Origin: Paramecium tetraurelia
Lineage: Eukaryota; Ciliophora; Oligohymenophorea; Peniculida; Parameciidae
NCBI RefSeq assembly: GCF_000165425.1
Contig: NW_001799555.1
Span: 349,287-413,286, forward strand
Length of the DNA stretch: 64,000 bases
Direction of reading: 5' to 3'
Part shown: piece after piece, positions 14,232 to 26,613 of the stretch
How the letters are laid out: each line of letters opens with the position of its first letter
Numbering within the stretch: the stretch's first letter is position 1
Position numbers and translations under genes: made by a program
The notes under the pieces: model-generated
Told to the model about the DNA's origin: nothing
The model's database searches: none
Seen by the model: the letters and a program-made list of their open reading frames with translations, nothing else

Positions 14232-14784
14232 TTATTATATAATAATTTTTATGTTCGAATTAATATCTATTAAATAATTCAATTGTATTGGCATTGTGGG
14301 CCTCCATTTTAATTCGAAATACAAAAACTCTATTGATAATATATTTGAATATTAAATACACTATGTAATTATTACCACATTTCAAATAATCTACACTATA
14401 ATCAGAAGAAACTGACTTATAGTAGCTTCATTAATTACTCCTTCAGTTTAATTATATGATAATTTGAAACTAGTAAACGCAAATGAGAATTCTTTTGTGT
14501 TTACTAAGCGTTCATTTATTTACACCTAATCCAGAAGTATTATGGTCTTAAGAAAGAATTACATAGATAATCAGTAACGAATTTTATTTATGGAGTTTGA
14601 GTTTATTTAATTTGTTTTTGATATATTTTAAATTTTAGAATAACTTCTCAGGTCATCATCTGAAATAACCAAATCATTTACTTATTAAGTCAAAATGTTA
14701 AGTATAATTAAGACCAGACATTTCTTGTTATTCATTATTTAAACATCATTAATTAGCCTCTTTTTAAATTATTTTATATAAATT
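14232..14784. other. Divergent intergenic region
   Basis: About 550 bp between the start codons of the pseudokinase gene and the MGATC gene. No open frame of note; AT-rich with several oligo-T and oligo-A runs. It presumably holds both promoters. I see nothing else in it. Confidence 0.5.
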
Positions 14785-15162
14785 ATGGGTGCTACATGCA
14801 AATTCAGAGAAAGGGAAAGAGATATTATTTCTCAAGACTCACTACCTAGTTTGCCTGACCTCAACCCTGATGCTGAAGGCTATACTAACTTCAAATATTA
14901 AGTGTACGGTAAAAGTAAGAATTCCAGAAATACTGCCAATACTCCAGAGACGTTGGAAAGACCTCATTTTTTTATAATATATCCAAAAAATCAGCATTAA
15001 CGAAATGATTTAATATTACAACTCTAAGACCTTAATCGAAATAACAATTATCATATCGAAGAATACTCTTAAATGACAAGTCAATCTATGGAATCTAAAT
15101 TTGAAAGTAATTTTTCATTGAATGAAGTGTCTGAAGGATCATTCAATGTTTTTCGTGTATGA
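14785..15162 (+). CDS. Small protein with predicted N-myristoylation signal
   Basis: An intronless frame of 125 residues beginning MGATCKFRERERD. Gly2 with Cys5 and following basic residues is a plausible myristoylation and membrane-binding context. The remainder is hydrophilic, with a run of Asn/Gln/Ser and no recognisable domain. It stops at TGA 15160-15162. Several TAA codons inside the frame are read as Gln. Function unknown. Confidence 0.6.
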
Positions 15163-16298
15163 ATGTACAATATTAGACAATGAAATTAGCTATGAAAAAA
15201 TGATGTAATCAATTTTATTATCATAAATAACATTTATATTATTTTCTGTTGTAACCAAAATATCAAATTAAGCTCAAAAAACTTTTTCACTTCTTCAAAT
15301 TTAGTTAAACAAACCACATTTTCTGAAGAATAAATTATATTATATGGTTTTGTTATAATTAAACTAATTTTCCTTTTAAAAAGAAATTTTAGATCAATTC
15401 AGCTAATGTATATCCCTGCTTCACTGTGAAAATTACTCAATTCGTATTACTAGAAAATCATTTCAAATTATTATATAACGATAATTTAAGTAAAAATAAA
15501 TTTTGTAATGAAATTTTCTATTATTTTCAGTTCCTAAAGATCATGAATTAATAAGATTTTCTCATATTTTCGTTAACATTAGAGTGAATAAATAATTTAT
15601 ATCTCAGAAACTATAAATTTTATGACGATACGCCTAAATATAAGTGAATATTAATTCAGCATTAAGTTTCTGTAATATAATTTAATAATCTTAAAATTAA
15701 TTACTGATTATTAATTTAAATAATAAGGTGATTATAATCAATTATTTATTATTACAATTTTGGATTTTTTTGCATCTGCCCGTTAAAATAACCCCTTTGA
15801 GGTTATAACAATATAATAGAAGTGTCCACTCATTTTGCCTGATGTTTTTTCCTTTAATCCGGGCTTACTTTTAAAATTAATATAGTTGATGGATAAAAAC
15901 AGTGAGAATTTTCATTCATATGATAATTCATAGGATTGTTGCGGTTTTGTTAACTGATGATAAAAAATTATGAGAATCACATATATATAGAAATGAGAAA
16001 TTTATAAAATAAATTCTTATATATAATTCATAAATAGTTTGAAATAAAATTCGTAAAGACAATTACATTTTTAAACATATGTTTGTTTCTGATGTCCTTC
16101 TTCTTATTTATGATTACCTAACTAAGTTTCATTTAGTATACAATATATTTCTGTTTGGATCATTTTATAAAATGATAATTTTTGAGTTATTCTATATACT
16201 CTAATGTAATTGTGTGTTTAAACTAGTACTTTTATTTTGAATTAAGCTAAGCTCTTGTTATTAATTTATGTTTATAAATTGTAAAAAAATAATAAAAA
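15163..16298. other. Gene-poor intergenic stretch
   Basis: About 1.1 kb of very AT-rich sequence without a convincing frame on either strand. Short open runs are broken by TGA within 30-40 codons. I see no repeat or RNA gene in it. Confidence 0.5.
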
Positions 16299-16751
16299 AT
16301 GGATTAATTTTAGACATGTGAAGGCAAGCTATTATATATTACATACAATTTATATAAATCAAATCGTATTGGAATAGAGTAAAAAAGTGAAATAAAGGGT
16401 AAGACAGATAAATAATTCATAGATATGTTAATCGCGAAAGATTTCAGAATAAAATAAGTGATGAATGAAATCAACAACGAAACTAATATACAGAAAATCG
16501 AAAGGATGTTAGAAAACATCAATGTATGACATTTTATTGAAGTTTAGCCAGAGGAATACAGCCCAAGGGATATTGATGATAATTTAAGTCATACTTATAA
16601 GTAAAAAAGACCGAAGCTCTTTAAATTCTAAAAATCCAATTTCTCGAAGTTTATAGAAGCAAAAGCAAATGAAGATACTGATACTTTCTCTTCCAATAAG
16701 CATTTAGAATTTAGACAAAGGTTATATTCATCAGCAGCTGATTCATGTTGA
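16299..16751 (+). CDS. Small hypothetical protein
   Basis: The frame from ATG 16299 meets an in-frame TGA at 16527. Removing a 24-nt GTATGA..TTTAG intron (16524-16547) restores an uninterrupted 142-residue frame ending in TGA at 16749-16751. The stop inside a 3n intron is the usual Paramecium safeguard against intron retention. The product is basic and hydrophilic with the sequence PRDIDDNL and a Ser/Ala-rich tail. No domain is recognised. It converges on the membrane-protein gene that ends at 16939. Confidence 0.5.
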
Positions 16752-16938
16752 TTTTTTATATTAAATTATGAATAATTTATTCAAACAAGGATTACAAGGA
16801 TAATATTTCTGATTGGCATTAGAATATCTAAAAAGAACAAACTAGCTGCTTGATATTGATCTTTTAAAGTGAGTTTGGATGACTAAGAATATAAAAGAAT
16901 AATTACTGTAGACACAAGTGATGTATCCCACACTAAGA

Positions 16939-18036
16939 TCATAAAGATTCCTCCTAGAATAAAAAGAGTCTCAAGACTAAAAATTTAATCCCTTAAAAAT
17001 AAGGCAGCAATTATTCCTACAAATCCAGTCTCCATTATCTTTCTTGAAATTACAAAATGAGTCTCAGCTAGATTTTAGAAAGCATCTTGAACATCAAAAA
17101 GGGATTTTAGTTTGTTTATTGTTAAACGCAGAAGTGATTAATTATGAACAACATACCTATTGTTTTACTAATGTTAAATAAATCTTTTACTTTGAATAAG
17201 TAAGTATTAAGATGTAATAAATACACAAAAGTATAAAGTATTACTACTATATGAGGTATCCAATTTGAATTATTCAAACTGATAAAATCAAGCATTCCTT
17301 TTAGAAATACCAAAATAAAGATGTAATTAACTAGCTTTTAGGTTGTAGATTTAATATCAAGTTACCATTTAAAATATTTTTGATTCAGATAAAAGAATGA
17401 AACATTTCCAATCATAAATATCAGTAGCATTCTGTAATGATAAAAACACTTGTTGACTAAGTATATTAAATATGATTATACATTTAGTAAGATTGATTAT
17501 ATACGAACAAACTTGAACAAAGAGACTCATCAAAGGATATTGCAAGTAGTGAAAAAGTTTCTATTTTTGTTTCTAAAATGATAAAACTAATAACTTACAA
17601 ATAGATAGTAATTTCTAAATACTGATTGTAAAATCAACAATAATGGGAATAATATAAGAGATAAGTAAAATAAAAATGAAGGATTTTGGGTTTCGCGAGC
17701 ACAACGAAGCTGCCAATCTTGATATTTCTCAAAGTCTTATTGGTAATATACTGGGCATGAGTAGGTATAATTATCCGAACATCTTCAATATGCACGACAA
17801 TATTGTTCAAAAGACACAACGCATCTTGAATTAGGATAGTCTTTGTAGAACCAACTGTTAGTAAATAGCATTGTTGAAATTAAAATGACTATTAATTGTG
17901 TTAGTATTAATTTATAAAATTATTATGGTTCTTCTGTTTCATTTCTTTACAAAGTATTAGAATTTTCTGCTTTTATTGATTCATCTTGAATCTCTTTAGG
18001 TGTTTATGATGTGATCTGCTCTTAGGTGACACTCAT
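16939..18036 (-). CDS. Multi-pass membrane protein of unknown function
   Basis: From the ATG at 18036 a cytosolic stretch of about 40 residues leads into a hydrophobic segment (ILTQLIVILISTM). Further hydrophobic segments lie near the C-terminus (HIVVILYTFVYLLHLNTY and TIGMLFIINHF). The tail is Gln-rich and amphipathic and ends at TGA 16939. A continuous frame of about 330 residues needs four introns of roughly 31, 17, 26 and 31 nt. Their sum fits whole codons, but the 17-nt intron is unusually short and the model is provisional. A competing plus-strand frame at 17644-17888 exists and is less consistent with its surroundings. No family is recognised. Confidence 0.45.
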
Positions 18037-18107
18037 TATTATTTAAAAAGTAAAGTAAATTATATAATATTAATTGAAATAAAATTATAGATTCGATTGA
18101 CGTGGCA

Positions 18108-18148
18108 CTTTTTTATCACGAGACTTTCATGAAATCTTGATAAAAAAG
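18108..18148. repeat. 11-bp perfect hairpin with inner palindrome
   Basis: CTTTTTTATCA at 18108-18118 pairs perfectly with TGATAAAAAAG at 18138-18148. The loop contains TTTCATGAAA (18125-18134), itself a perfect palindrome. The element sits in the 162-bp spacer between two minus-strand genes, downstream of the 18199 stop and upstream of the ATG at 18036. It could act as a 3'-end signal, a promoter element or a DNA-level structure. Role inferred. Confidence 0.5.
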
Positions 18149-18198
18149 GATTCATTGAAGTATATATTAATGGCAATTGAAATATTAAATAACATTAT

Positions 18199-21100
18199 TC
18201 AATCATCACTTTAAGGAGCTTCTTAATTTGATTCATCTTTTGGTACTCTTATTACTAAGAGAGGTACCTGATGATCTTTGACTTAATCAAATTAATTGAA
18301 GTTTCTTTAATTGCATTTCATTTGATTGATCCATCTACTTAAGAATAATTAATTACCTTAAATATTCCTTTTATACTATTGTATACTCTTAATAAGCAAT
18401 TTGGAGATATTTGAGTTTAGATGCTTTGAGTCCTGAAGTTTCAAATTCCAACTCAGGGAATTTCCTAGTTAGTATTTTCATGTCTTGCTATTTGGTGATA
18501 TTTTTAGGGGATAGACACCTATTCTATTATTTTTTTGGTAATCTTCTCCTATTTTCTTCATTTTCTTATTCCTATTCAACCTCTTAAAGTATTTTATTTA
18601 GATCAATAAAAGAAGAGAAACTCTAATAGAATTCAGACCCCATGGGAGTGTTATCTGGTACTTGTTCTTCCTCTACTTTTTGATTATCATCATCAAGCGA
18701 TTTCATAGAATTGTTTGGTCTTTCTGCGAATCCTATGGCACTTTAAGCTTTGCTAACTTAAGATTAGAAACTGATTTCTGGTAGCTCGCTCTTTCTGGAT
18801 GAATTCTTAAGAGTAGTTGAATCTTATTCATTTTATTTATCATCAAGTATTTACTATTCTTTTTTTTCTTTTGCTTTCTTTCTGATGAGTTTAGCCTTTA
18901 AACTTCTTTCTTGAATGACCTTTTAGACATATTGTTTGCCTCCATTATACAATTAAAATTATTAGTAAATCTTCCTAATAATTTAAATGATGTATGAGTA
19001 TTTGAGATAGATCATATCATTGATCAATTGATCTCTTTCCTTTTAAGAGTAATCTTTAAAGAATGCATATTGCAATTCTTTATTGATGTCTCTTATCTTT
19101 TCGAATCCTGATTGTAAAGATCTATGACGATGTTGAATTCTATAAATCAACAGATGTATAAATGTATTTCTGACTAAGGGACTCCAATGCATGAAAATCT
19201 TAAAAAATAAATCAGTACTAAATAGGAAATCACATAATTCCTTTTTTGGTTCAGCTATATAAATATGGTTTAATAAATATTACTTGTGATAAGATGGAAA
19301 TTATTATATAAAATTTATAAACTCTTACTAATAGAGACAGCATGATCTCCATTCAAAATTAACTTGATTCCCTTGAAGAAAAAGGAATAGTCAAAATTAG
19401 TAGGTAAAACATGGTAATTTTGATTGACTTTCTGTAACCAAACGTCCACAATATTTAACGTATTGAACACTTGAATTGCATCGAACACTCTTGTTTAATT
19501 GAATAAGATGTGAATGAATTTGCTAAGCAACATGGAATTGTTGATTATGGCACAAGATGCTTCAATGAATTTGTGATTCTTTAATTAAATATTGGATAGC
19601 AACAACTAGACAATCTCATCATATCCTTGTATGTTTTGCCAATTGACATTGAATCCAAACTTAGATTATACGAAATTGACCCATTAAATTACAAAAGGAT
19701 AATAGAAATGCACAGTTTATTTATCAGGCATTTCTAATTTCAATGATTCTAATTCCTTTTATAATTATTATCCTTTTTCATTTTAGAATGCAAGATCATA
19801 AAATTTATGAATTGAGATATTCTCAATCTCTGGAAACAGAGCTTGTTTAAATTGAGGTACTCTGAAGTAGGAGAGCACAGCAAATTTAACAAAAAAATCA
19901 TGTTCTTTGTTTGAACAAGAAGTGTCAACTACTCTTTATAAACAAAGAGGCATAACTTTAATCATTAAAGTAACAAATAATTAAGCATTATGAATACGTT
20001 CTATTTAAGTATCAATACTCAAATGATCTAAATCCATATCATCTCTATAAATGAGTTCACTCAGCACAGTGAAACATATTTCCTTAACCATTTCTGTTTA
20101 TTATTTACTACTCTGCTCTAATAAGTATTTCCATAACTTTATTTACACTGATTAACTGTGTAACATCTCATCGACACTCTGATATTTAATATTGTGATTT
20201 TCAGTCAAAGTAGATAGAATTTCATTTTTCATTTTCTCTGAGTCTTTGATCTTTTTATCCCTCATGGTCTATGATAGTGTTTCCACTTTTATTTGTAATC
20301 CAATCAGCCAATCCACTTCTTTATTTGTGTTATTTTTGGACTTGGCTTTCTTCAATAATAAAGTAGATTAATTCACAGTTCCAGTTTCTGTTTTGACTCC
20401 ACTGCATTGACTGACATATTGATTAGATTTAATGATGAATGTTCCTGCCCAATTCCCAATATAAGTGCCATCGGAAATTAATTGTTCATTTAATTATGCT
20501 TCTTAAATTAAGAGAGTATCAGTTTAGGCAATTTGAGATGTATTATCATAAAAGAATTTATTAAAACTGATGTATGTACTACCAATTCTTTTGTATTCTT
20601 CTTGTTTTGTTTATTTGTTTGCGTAAAGTACAAAAACGAATGTAGTGATTTGGAAATCGTCTGCAAATATATCAAATTCCATAAAAGGAGCATCTTCAGT
20701 TCTGAATTCCCAAAGGATTTCATTCTTAGCTTCTAATGCCTTTTTAGTGGAGACATGTCTTTGGGAACCACCTTTGATGTGTTGATACTTATAAGGGACG
20801 TCGTCATTTTGTGAATAGGTGGGATTCATGTATTTGGGAGAGATGGCTGATTGAGATTCATTCTCTTGAGATTTGATTTTCAATAGAAAACTGTAGGCTA
20901 TGTCTCCCAATTATTCTTCAAGGATACATCGAATGTGTTTGGTATTGATTTTGAAATGCAACTTCTGAGCTACTTTGATGTCAAAAATAATAGAAGATTA
21001 GTTCTAAATTAGTAATAGCATTTACACTAAACAAAATATCATGATGTTGTGGTCCACTGGCAATTTCATATAATGTATATTTGATCTTGTAATGAACCTT

Positions 21101-21440
21101 GTCTGAGTCATCAAGGATTTGCTTGGTTGGATATTTGAATATAGTACTAATGTAAAGAATTGAGTCTGCATACTTTGAGGATCGATGTGCAAATCAAAAG
21201 TAAAGGTTTAGGGCCACTATACTAAAGGAGTAAGAGTACATGTGGATTTTTGGTGTATCTGATCATGGTGGTCTTATAGAGATGCTCATTCACTTTTACA
21301 ATCACATAAGCACTTTACTGTTGAATATTTTTAACCTTGATACCAGAAATTACCATCCTAAACATCAGATTCTGCTATCCGAACCTGATGTCATTCAGAT
21401 GCTACTTCCTTGTCTAATGAGAATAACATGCACTTCCCAT
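18199..21440 (-). CDS. C2-domain and DUF1765-like helical protein, N-myristoylation motif
   Basis: The product starts MGSACYSHQTRK, a good N-myristoylation context. A C2-type beta sandwich follows (MVISGIKVKN.., then after a 23-nt intron NPHWPQTFTFDLHID) and a second C2-like segment with MEFDIFADDFQI. The long helical middle ends in LFFKIFMHWSPLVRNTF and LIYRIQHRHRS, a pattern I associate with the DUF1765 family of fungi and protists. A Lys/Glu/Ser-rich tail of about 250 residues ends in VPKDESNQEAPQSDD. Several small introns are required and not all were fixed; total length is about 1,000 residues. C2 plus myristate suggests action at a membrane. DUF1765 assignment is from memory and moderate; function is unknown. 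Confidence 0.65.
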
Positions 21441-21473
21441 TATTAATTTATATTATATTATATTTTGAATTAC

Positions 21474-22565
21474 TCAATATTTCAATTTGGCATAATACAA
21501 CACTGGCTTAGCCTCAAGCACTTATTCGAATCTCTATCTGACCATGTCTTCAAGTTGATTCACCAATTAAATCTCATTCCTTCTTGATTGAGTGCCATAA
21601 TTGTACTCAGTCTAAAAGGTTGAGCACAAAGCTTCAGCTTATTCCAATAATTGTTGATTTCTTTATTATTTTGAAGATGCGGAATTCGAAACTGCTGATT
21701 GAACTCCGATGCAAGCAGACAATTTATCTAATTTTACTTGTTATCTCTCGTATTATTATTGTAATCTTGATAACACTTTGCTGACCTTCTCTTTTGATTA
21801 GTTGAACTGAGCAACACTTTAAGCATTTGATTCTGTGAATTAATTATATGCATCTTGAATTGCTGATTTCAAATCCTTAAGCAAATGCTCAACCTATTAA
21901 AGTGAACTCAAATCAATTGACTCTCCTTGCTTTGCCAATTAAATAAAAGCATTAAAAATGGGAGCATAAAGTGGAGTTTTGTTGATATCAAACGATGTTT
22001 ATAACATACGTTGACTTACTTTACTTAATTCTGAAAAACTTCGATATCCAAATGAGATTCCTTACAATATTGTCAATGCTTCTTCTATGGAATTTAAGGA
22101 ATCTTCGTATTATCGACTTCTCTTCTTGAAATAGGCTGACTCTGAATCTGCTGTTGTCAAGATTGTATTCAAATGCTACTAGAAAGTGTTTTCTTGTTAC
22201 TAATTGACCTACTGTTATTCAATCGTTCTTTATTTTGAATATTGACAAATGTTTAATTGAGCATTGGAGTCTCTTAGAGTACTTCTAGCGTTTTGAATTT
22301 CAGCATTTCTAAAATCATATTCGCCTTAGCATTCATTTAATTCTACAACAAAAATTTGGTCGTGATTGACTTATTCCTCATTAACAGAATCTCTGAATAA
22401 TGTGAGAATATTCAAGACAGCATCCAATGGAGCATGGGATTTTATCTTCATTTCCACCTCAGCCATTACAGCTGTGATCGATCTCTGTTTAGTGTAATTG
22501 AGTCTATGTTGATGATTTGTAGCAGAAACTAAAACTAAGATCAGCAAGAAAGCAAAGATCTTCAT
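21474..22565 (-). CDS. Trichocyst matrix protein precursor (paralogue 1)
   Basis: A 363-residue intronless frame with an N-terminal signal peptide (MKIFAFLLILVLVSA). It is followed by the block KQRSITAVMAEVEMK and a helical, Ala/Gln/Asn-rich body. The C-terminal part has ALCSTF.TEYNYGTQSRRNE. These are features of Paramecium trichocyst matrix proteins, secretory precursors cleaved and packed as crystalline cores of extrusive organelles. The same SITAVMAEVE block and C-terminal motif occur in the gene at 56463-57557, so the two are paralogues. It lies 33 bp upstream of the ATG of the C2/DUF1765-like gene on the same strand. Confidence 0.88.
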
Positions 22566-22942
22566 TAAATTAAATAGGCAAAAACGATTTATTGTATGTC
22601 AATAAATTAATCAATTCACTTAACAAAATATCCTTTATCATTAACTGTATATCCTCTAAATTAAATCTATAATCATTCATAAGCTATCCAGAACCCAAAT
22701 TAACTCATACAACATCTAATGAAAAATTAACCTTACTAGCATTCTTTGAAAAACCAATATGAAAATTTTGTATGCTTAAGATAAGTTTAACAGTAAACAT
22801 ACGCGAAAAAGATGATTTAAAATTTGATATAATCAAATTGCATTTTTTAATACTAAAAAGATTCTTATTTAGATTGAATTAATACGTGTTGTTAAATTAC
22901 TTATAAACAAATATTACACAAATTTAAATAATTACCTCAAAT
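22566..22942. other. Divergent intergenic region
   Basis: About 375 bp separating the trichocyst protein start from the reductase start. It should carry both promoters. A short AAAAACGATTTA sits about 20 bp upstream of the trichocyst gene; a loosely similar AAAAACGGAT occurs upstream of its paralogue. No other structure seen. Confidence 0.4.
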
Positions 22943-24068
22943 ATGTCAAATCTCCAAGTACAACTAATTAAGAAGCCTGATGCCAAATACCCTAAAGTGA
23001 ATGATGTTTTCTAGGTTAAGACAGCATCAACACCAACTGCTAGTCAACTTAAGGATGGCGAAGTATTTTTGGAGAATCTATACTTCTCAATTGATGCAAC
23101 AATGAGGGTATGGATTAGTGGGTATTTAATATATATTAATCATCCTAGTGCCAAGACTTACGTAGATCCTGTACTTCCTGGTAACACCATGTTTGGCTAG
23201 GCTGTATCGAGAGTTCTGGCTTCTAAAAGTTAAAAATTCTAAAAAGGGGATTATGTGATTGGTGTTGTTAATTGGACTCTGTATTAGATTATCAGCGATG
23301 CCAAACTACATCTTGTTAAAAGAGGAGGAGATATTGATGACTTGACTGGATATTCATTCTTAGGTCCATTAGGAATTAGTGGATTGACAGCCTATATTGG
23401 ATTTGAAGCAATAGGAAAACCAAAGGAAGGAGAAACTGTAGTTATCTCTGCAGCTGCTGGAGCTGTTGGAGAAATTGCAGTCTAATTGGCTAAAACCTAT
23501 TATAAATGCAAAGTCATTGGAATTGCAGGTGGTCCAGAAAAATGTGACTATGTGAAGAAACAATTAGGTGCACATGATTGCATTGATTACAAAAATGAAA
23601 ATCTTAGTAAAAGACTCAGAGAATTAACACCCAATGGAATCCATGTGTATTTTGATAATGTGGGTGGTGAAATGCTAGATGAAATATTGATGCATATCAC
23701 AGATCACACCAGAATTATTCTTTGTGGAGCCATTGCCACATACAATTAAACTGGAGGTAAATTCAATATCATTAACCATCTAGAACCATATAAAGTCAAG
23801 AATTACCCTAGATTAATTATAAAAAGAGCAGTCATGTAAGGTTTCCTTTATTTTGATCATCCTGAATTATTCAAGCCAGGATAGGCAACCATAACATAAA
23901 TGCTCAAATAAGGACAATTGAAAGTAATAACTCATCGTCTATTTTTAGATAAGATATGATGTTCAGAATGGATTAGAATAAGCTCCTAATGGATTAGCTA
24001 AACTTTTATTAGGATAAAATAATGGAAAGGTTGTTGTGAAGGCTAAAGCTGATTAACCAAAGCTTTGA
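22943..24068 (+). CDS. NADP-dependent alkenal / prostaglandin-type reductase (MDR superfamily)
   Basis: This zinc-independent medium-chain reductase family (prostaglandin reductase, 2-alkenal reductase, bacterial CurA/YncB) reduces conjugated double bonds with NADPH. The 357-residue product has the order expected: SIDATMR, the GYSFLGPLGISGLTAYIGF block before the cofactor domain, AAAGAVGEIAVQLAK as nucleotide-binding motif, GGPEKCDYVKKQLGAHDCID, FDNVGGEMLDE and a C-terminal catalytic-domain return. Two introns are needed: 27 nt at 23122-23148 and 25 nt near 23926. With both removed the frame is 358 codons. The substrate cannot be told from sequence. Confidence 0.92.
23122..23148 (+). other. 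Stopless 3n intron in the reductase gene
   Basis: A 27-nt GT..AG intron whose retention would not create a TGA in the reading frame. It would insert nine residues between WISG and AKTY. Splicing is inferred because the conserved family alignment has no insertion here. Most 3n introns in Paramecium carry an in-frame TGA, which this one lacks. Confidence 0.6.
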
Positions 24069-24883
24069 TTATTGAGTATATAACAAATGAAGGATTAATA
24101 ATATTATATATAATTTCTATAATATCAATTAAAACTAATATTGCGTATTATAATTGATTAATATTAAAATTATTATGTAATTTAAAAATCCTTAGAGATT
24201 GCTAAACAATATAAATGAATAAAGTAAAAACATTTAGATTAAAAATGTCGTTATCAACCATTTGGATAAGGGAGAGATAGTAGATCTTCATAAACTTATA
24301 TTTTTATATATTAATAAAATTTTTAAGAATATTAACAAATCTTTAATCAAATAGTAATTCTATTGTAAGAGAGGTTAAAAAGGACATAAATTTATTATAT
24401 TAATAAGTCGGCATTATTATTAAGATCAAGTTTATAAAAATTTCAAAATAAAATATTTTCAATAGATAAAAACAACTCATAAATTTTGTTATTCAAAGAA
24501 TTAAGAATGAGTTGCTGATTATAATTCAATAGTTTAAAGCTTTGTAGTTTTATCTCTTAATCCAATGCAATTCTACTAAACTTGCTTATTCATTCATTGA
24601 ATCTCTAAAACTTAAAAGTAATGGAGATTAATAAGTTTAATTTAATTTATTTTTGGTTCATTCTGAAAGTTGGTATCGATTTTAATTTATAAATAGATAA
24701 CATAAGACCTATCAAATCTACTTCTTAACTCAAACAATAGGTATTACATAAGTTCGATATGATTTGAATATTTGATCGTTCAATATACGATATGTAATAT
24801 TAATAAAAGAACGGGCATTTAAAAATGTTAATAATAAATAAATAATCTGATGTTGGTTGTATATCAAATCATTAGAATAATAT
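24069..24883. other. Intergenic region
   Basis: About 815 bp between the reductase stop and the B-box gene stop (tail to tail). AT-rich. An 80-codon minus-strand run (24730-24972) overlaps the end of the B-box gene in another frame and looks like a shadow. No RNA gene or repeat recognised. Confidence 0.5.
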
Positions 24884-26113
24884 TCACTCTCTTTTAAAGG
24901 TAGGTAAAAATTTCTTAAACTAATTAACAACATTTTCTCTAATACTTCCATCTCCTCTATGAAAACGATCATTAAAGAAATCTAATGCCTTTTCAACCTT
25001 AACTTTTAGAAATACCATATCTTTTGAATATTGATATTTATTAATTTCAATATAGAGGTGGTTATAGATTTTTTAACGAACTAAATTAAGAACAGATGAG
25101 AAATCTTTAAAAATGAATAGAACAAAAAGCAATAGCATTCTGACGTTTTCAGGGATATCTTCTGGTTTTCTGCCATTTCTTAAATAAAATTCATATAGCT
25201 CTCTTTCATATTAATCTAAATCTTCAATTAAATAGTTATCAGCCTATTCTTATGATATTTTATATTGTTTTGGATCAATTTGTAATTTACTTTTAATAAT
25301 TGGATGATTATAACCAATTATATATCCTATGTAATCTTTTAAATTTAAACTGCTATATGCTTCAGATTAAAAATAAATCTGTTTATCATTATTATCTCCT
25401 TTTTTTATTTTTGTTCCAAAATATTTCTTAATATAAGCAATCATTTCTTTTTTAAGTGCTGAATTTTTTGATATCTTTAAACAATCTTCATGATAAAAAA
25501 ATGATCCTACCGACCTTCTTGGCTCTTATCTATTGCATTCATGGCATTTTATACATTCCTTACAATAATTTTCTTTTTCAATCTACTACAAAGGACAATC
25601 AAAGAATGATTAACACTTTGAACATTTTTAGTCTAAAAAATTATCGCTTACTCCATTTTTTTCATCATTCGCAAATTGACTTAATTCCTAAATCTAATGA
25701 CATTAACCACATTCTATTTTCTCTTAAATTAATGTTTCTTAATTTTATATTTCTTATAATTAATCTTTTTCTAAATTTGGCTGTAAATCGCTTGATTCTC
25801 TACATTAAATAGGATTGCTTTTTAAAATTAATTAATTAATTTCTTATTCTAATTATATTTCTGAAATTTCATAATTTGAGTTCGCACCACCTTTAATTCT
25901 ATCTTAAACTGACCAATTATAAATTATTTACTATAATAAGAGTTCAAGATCACCAAATTTATTTACATCTTATAAATGATTTGAATGATGATCCTATAAC
26001 AGACAGTCTGAACAAAAGAGAGGGTCTTGTGAACAGGAACTATTCTTACACCTACCTATTATTTTGTTTTTTTTATGCTCCTTGCACCTTAATTTTAGTA
26101 TGAAATTCTCCAT
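24884..26113 (-). CDS. B-box zinc-finger protein with second Cys-rich region
   Basis: A 409-residue intronless frame. Residues about 10-46 form a B-box-like zinc site: C-x2-H, C-x4-C, C-x2-C and a pair of His. A second Cys-rich region at about 135-211 has repeated C-x2-C pairs (ECGQC, KCSKC, YCKEC, KCHEC) ending in YHEDC. This could be a LIM-like or other double zinc finger. The C-terminal half is helical and unrecognised. B-box proteins are usually protein-interaction modules, often with ubiquitin ligase RING domains, but no RING is visible. It is one of four B-box genes within 9 kb. Confidence 0.7.
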
Positions 26114-26613
26114 TCTTTTTATCAATAATATGAAAATTATCCTTAATAATTAGGATTTGATAAATTATTTGTAATTCTATTAAATTACAGAATAATTTTA
26201 TTTGTCATCGTTAGATAAAATATTAAAATAATAATAAATCTGGATTCACTATGTATTTTAAGAAATACTCCATCATATCGATTCTAATACATCAACAATT
26301 AATTAATCATAATGTAATAAACTTTCTTCAACTTCTAAAGTTATAAATACAATTAATAATTAATCATTTTATTTTAAGATTAGAAACTCAATATGGCTTA
26401 TTCTTTTTATTTAGAGTTTAATAAGTAATTTATTTATTTTAATATTTACATAAGAAGTAGTAGATTAAAATTCAGTAAATAAGAGGATAACGGAAATGAA
26501 AATTAATAAAAACTAAATTAATAAAGAAAATTGGATAGAAGCAAAATATTATAGAAAATAAATCATTATATTGTATTTGATTTGTATTATAATTTAATTA
26601 CTCAAATGAATTA
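26114..26613. other. Intergenic region
   Basis: About 500 bp between two minus-strand B-box genes. AT-rich with no open frame of note. It holds the promoter of the 26113 gene. Nothing else seen. Confidence 0.45.

Noticed and set aside
17644-17888. Plus-strand frame MGIIQEISKIKMKDFGF
   Set aside because: A competing reading of the membrane-protein region; the minus strand gives a longer gene with membrane helices and consistent exon phases, so the plus frame was set aside, though not excluded.
24730-24972. 80-codon minus-strand frame
   Set aside because: A shifted frame over the 3' end of the B-box gene at 24884; the main frame ends in TGA there and no intron joins the two.
25456-25812. 118-codon plus-strand frame
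   Set aside because: It is antisense to the zinc-binding region of a well-supported minus-strand B-box gene; its hydrophobic look follows from the complement of Lys/Asn/Gln codons.
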